A DNA stretch of 7,915 nt from an uncultured Neisseria sp. (lineage in GTDB: Bacteria > Pseudomonadota > Gammaproteobacteria > Burkholderiales > Neisseriaceae). The notes beneath the pieces are model-generated. The model searched no databases, had not been told where the DNA came from, and was given only the letters and a program-made list of their open reading frames with translations. A program made the position numbers and the translations under genes. Below are positions 6,566 to 7,915 of the stretch, piece after piece; within the stretch, counting starts at the first letter, position 1; the number at the start of each line of letters is the position of its first letter. The stretch lies in assembly GCA_927911515.1 (NCBI GenBank), contig CAKMQH010000144.1, positions 1 to 7,915 on the forward strand, read 5' to 3'.

Positions 6566-6594
6566 TTCAGACGACCCTTTATTTCAGACGACCA
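6566..6594 (-). repeat. Two direct uptake sequences between ampD and mltG
   Basis: Near-exact copies (one mismatch each in the first base of the 12-mer) lie at 6566-6577 and 6583-6594, both on the minus strand and 17 bases apart start to start. The first ends one base before the ampD ATG, so it occupies the region where a ribosome-binding site would be expected; GGG of the uptake sequence is the only purine-rich candidate. Confidence 0.8.
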
Positions 6595-6653
6595 CTGAGG
6601 CGGAAAAAACATACGTCGGGCGGGTGTGCGAGGAAGAGGGCGCGCATTTCAGT

Positions 6654-6659
6654 TATACT
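6654..6659 (+). promoter_or_regulatory. Candidate -10 element for mltG
   Basis: TATACT, 33 bases before the mltG start, fits a -10 at five of six positions. No good -35 is present 16-18 bases upstream (the region reads AGGAAG), so this is tentative. The surrounding nine bases, AGTTATACT, also give TATAAC on the other strand, so the same spot could serve the divergent ampD. Confidence 0.35.
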
Positions 6660-6692
6660 GTCGCCCGACGTTCACAAATCAAAAATCCTACC

Positions 6693-7685
6693 ATGCTGAA
6701 AAAAATGTTGAAATGGTTTGCGGTATTTTTTGTTGCCGTTGCCGCCGTGTTCGCCGCCTTGCTGTTCGTTCCCAAAGACAACGGCAAAGCATACCGTATC
6801 AAAATTGCCAAAAACCAAGGCATCTCTTCCGTCAGCCGGACGCTTGCCGAAGACGGAATCGTTTACAACCGCCACGTTTTGGTCGCAGCCGCCTACATGA
6901 TAGGCGCACACAATAAACTTAACGCAGGCTCATACCGCCTTCCTTCCAACATTTCCGCATGGGGCATTTTGCAGAAAATCCGCAGCGGCAGACCCGATGC
7001 CGTTACCGTTCAAATCGTCGAAGGTTCGCGTTTTGCCACGATGCGTAAAATCATCGACAACACGCCCGACATCGAACACAAAACACGCGGTTGGAGCGAT
7101 GCAGAACTCATGCAGGCAATTGCCCCCGACGCGCTCAGCAGCAATCCTGAAGGTCAGTTCTTTCCCGATAGTTATGAAATCGACGCAGGCAGCAGCGATT
7201 TGCAAATCTACCAAACCGCTTATCAAACCATGCAACGTCGTCTGAACGATGCTTGGGAAGATCGCGAAAGCGGATTGCCTTACAAAATCCGTATGAATGC
7301 TGATTATGGCGAGCCTGATTGAAAAGAAACCGCCCACGAAGACGACCGCGCCCATGTTGCCTCCGTATTCGTCAACCGCCTCAATATCGGCATGCGCCTG
7401 CAAACAGATCCGACTGTGATTTACGGCATGGGCAGCGCGTACAAAGGCAAAATCCGCAAAGCCGACCTCCAGCGCGATACGCCGTATAACACTTACACCC
7501 GCAGCGGTTTAACCCCGACCCCTATCGCCCTGCCAAGCAAAGCCGCCCTTGAGGCTGCCGCGCACCCGTCGAATGAAAAATACCTCTATTTCGTCTCTAA
7601 AATGGACGGCACTGGCTTGAGCCAGTTCAGCCATAATCTGGAAGAACATAATGCCGCCGTACGCAAATATATTTTGAAGAAATAA
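6693..7685 (+). pseudogene. mltG: Endolytic murein transglycosylase MltG, broken at its active site
   Basis: MltG is an inner-membrane lytic transglycosylase that cuts nascent glycan strands and so sets their length. The start MLKKMLKWFAVFFVAVAA gives one membrane segment (about 7-26). A LysM-like part follows (about 33-85, with VPKDNG and IAKNQGISSVSRTLAEDGI), then the YceG catalytic domain with EGQFFPDSYEI (153-163) and, after the lesion, RLNIGMRLQTDPTVIYGMG, DTPYNTYTRSGLTPTPIALP and AAAHPSNEKYLYFVSK. After LPYK (195-198) the literal frame gives nonsense and a TGA at 7320-7322. Adding one A in each of three A runs (7284-7287, 7296-7297, 7322-7325) restores NPYEMLIMASLIEKETAHED, the catalytic motif with the active Glu (Glu211 in the repaired protein). 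The net loss of three bases keeps the downstream frame, and the repaired protein has 331 residues. The start has no strong ribosome-binding site. It is either a true pseudogene or a local sequencing fault. Confidence 0.92.
7235..7246 (+). repeat. Uptake-sequence core inside mltG
   Basis: ACGTCGTCTGAA carries the exact 10-base core, with one mismatch in the 12-base form. It encodes RRLN (182-185 of MltG). It is unpaired and has no obvious second role. Confidence 0.6.
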
Positions 7686-7712
7686 GCTGAACTAAGCTTC
7701 AAAAGCAATATT

Positions 7713-7757
7713 AAGGTCGTCTGAAATCTGTAAAACCGGTTTTTCAGACGACCTTTT
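7713..7757 (+). terminator. mltG terminator made of inverted uptake sequences
   Basis: AAGGTCGTCTGAAA (7713-7726) and its perfect reverse complement (7742-7755) form a 14-base-pair stem with a 15-base loop. It begins 28 bases after the mltG stop and ends in a T run (7754-7757). Both arms hold exact 12-base uptake sequences (7714-7725 and 7743-7754), so this is the usual Neisseria dual-purpose terminator. Confidence 0.85.
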
Positions 7758-7779
7758 GTATTCAGGACACTGGGACAGA

Positions 7780-7807
7780 ACATTGTTGTCTATACATTGT
7801 TGTCTAT
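7780..7807. repeat. Perfect 14-base tandem duplication
   Basis: ACATTGTTGTCTAT occurs twice in a row (7780-7793 and 7794-7807) in the gene-free stretch after mltG, 48 bases before the Correia repeat. I recognise no function. It may be a slippage product or the scar of an insertion. Confidence 0.8.
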
Positions 7808-7855
7808 CTTTATTAATGGATTGCCGTTTGAACTCTGATTGTGTCCGCAAAAATA

Positions 7856-7915
7856 TATAGTGGATTAAATTTAAACCAGTACGGCGTTGCCTCGCCTTGC
7901 CGTACTATCTGTACT
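7856..7915 (+). repeat. Start of a second Correia-type repeat, cut by the window edge
   Basis: The terminal repeat TATAGTGGATTAA (7856-7868) follows a TATA-rich junction, consistent with a TA insertion site. The interior continues with the typical Correia sequence TTTAAACCAGTACGGCG and contains a hairpin of AGTACGGC (7878-7885) against GCCGTACT (7899-7906), 8 base pairs with a 13-base loop. The far end lies outside the window. Correia elements are known to affect neighbouring transcription through promoters and RNase III-cut hairpins; here the element is downstream of mltG, beyond its terminator. Confidence 0.88.

Noticed and set aside
6552..6692. A longer MltG N terminus starting at 6552
   Set aside because: The 47 extra residues overlap the divergent ampD start and two uptake sequences. 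The signal-anchor helix follows the Met at 6693 as expected.
7392..7685. A separate small 97-residue protein
   Set aside because: It is the C-terminal part of MltG in its original frame, separated only by the lesion at 7281-7325.
722..7757. Dispersed inverted GTCGTCTGAA repeats as a CRISPR-like or new regulatory array
   Set aside because: Spacing is irregular, there are no uniform spacers, and the motif is the known Neisseria DNA uptake sequence.

Overview
The window looks like chromosomal DNA from a commensal Neisseria. The evidence is about sixteen exact or near-exact copies of the 12-base DNA uptake sequence AGGTCGTCTGAA (the dialect I associate with the N. mucosa / N. sicca / N. macacae group, although other commensals are not excluded), ends of Correia-type repeats (TATAGTGGATTAA termini) at both edges, and proteins of betaproteobacterial/Neisseria type. 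All gene content is core housekeeping. I see no phage, plasmid, CRISPR, defence or secretion system, and no RNA gene.

Layout from left to right: a Correia repeat end (1-22); mobA on the plus strand (molybdopterin guanylylation); a bidirectional terminator made of two inverted uptake sequences; galU on the minus strand (UDP-glucose synthesis); a 244-base spacer; ligA on the minus strand (NAD-dependent DNA ligase), whose last BRCT-domain residues are knocked out of frame at an A8 run; a spacer with another inverted uptake-sequence pair and a strong zipA terminator; zipA on the minus strand (FtsZ membrane anchor) with a good sigma-70-like promoter about 140 bases upstream; ampD on the minus strand (cytosolic anhydromuramoyl amidase for wall recycling); mltG on the plus strand, divergent from ampD (lytic transglycosylase that ends glycan strands) and broken exactly at its catalytic motif by three missing A residues; an uptake-sequence terminator; a 14-base tandem duplication; and the start of a second Correia repeat that runs off the window.

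The right-hand half is an envelope and division neighbourhood. ZipA tethers the Z-ring, MltG cleaves nascent glycan in the membrane, and AmpD recycles the anhydro-muropeptides that such cleavage releases. zipA followed by ligA is also the order in Escherichia coli, so that pair is old synteny rather than a recent arrangement.

The items most worth checking are: the two reading-frame lesions, both in A runs and possibly sequencing artefacts; the spread of uptake sequences into three interdomain linkers of LigA; an Asp-to-Asn change at MobA residue 101; and the near-identical inverted Correia ends that bound the window. I did not find a convincing undescribed system.
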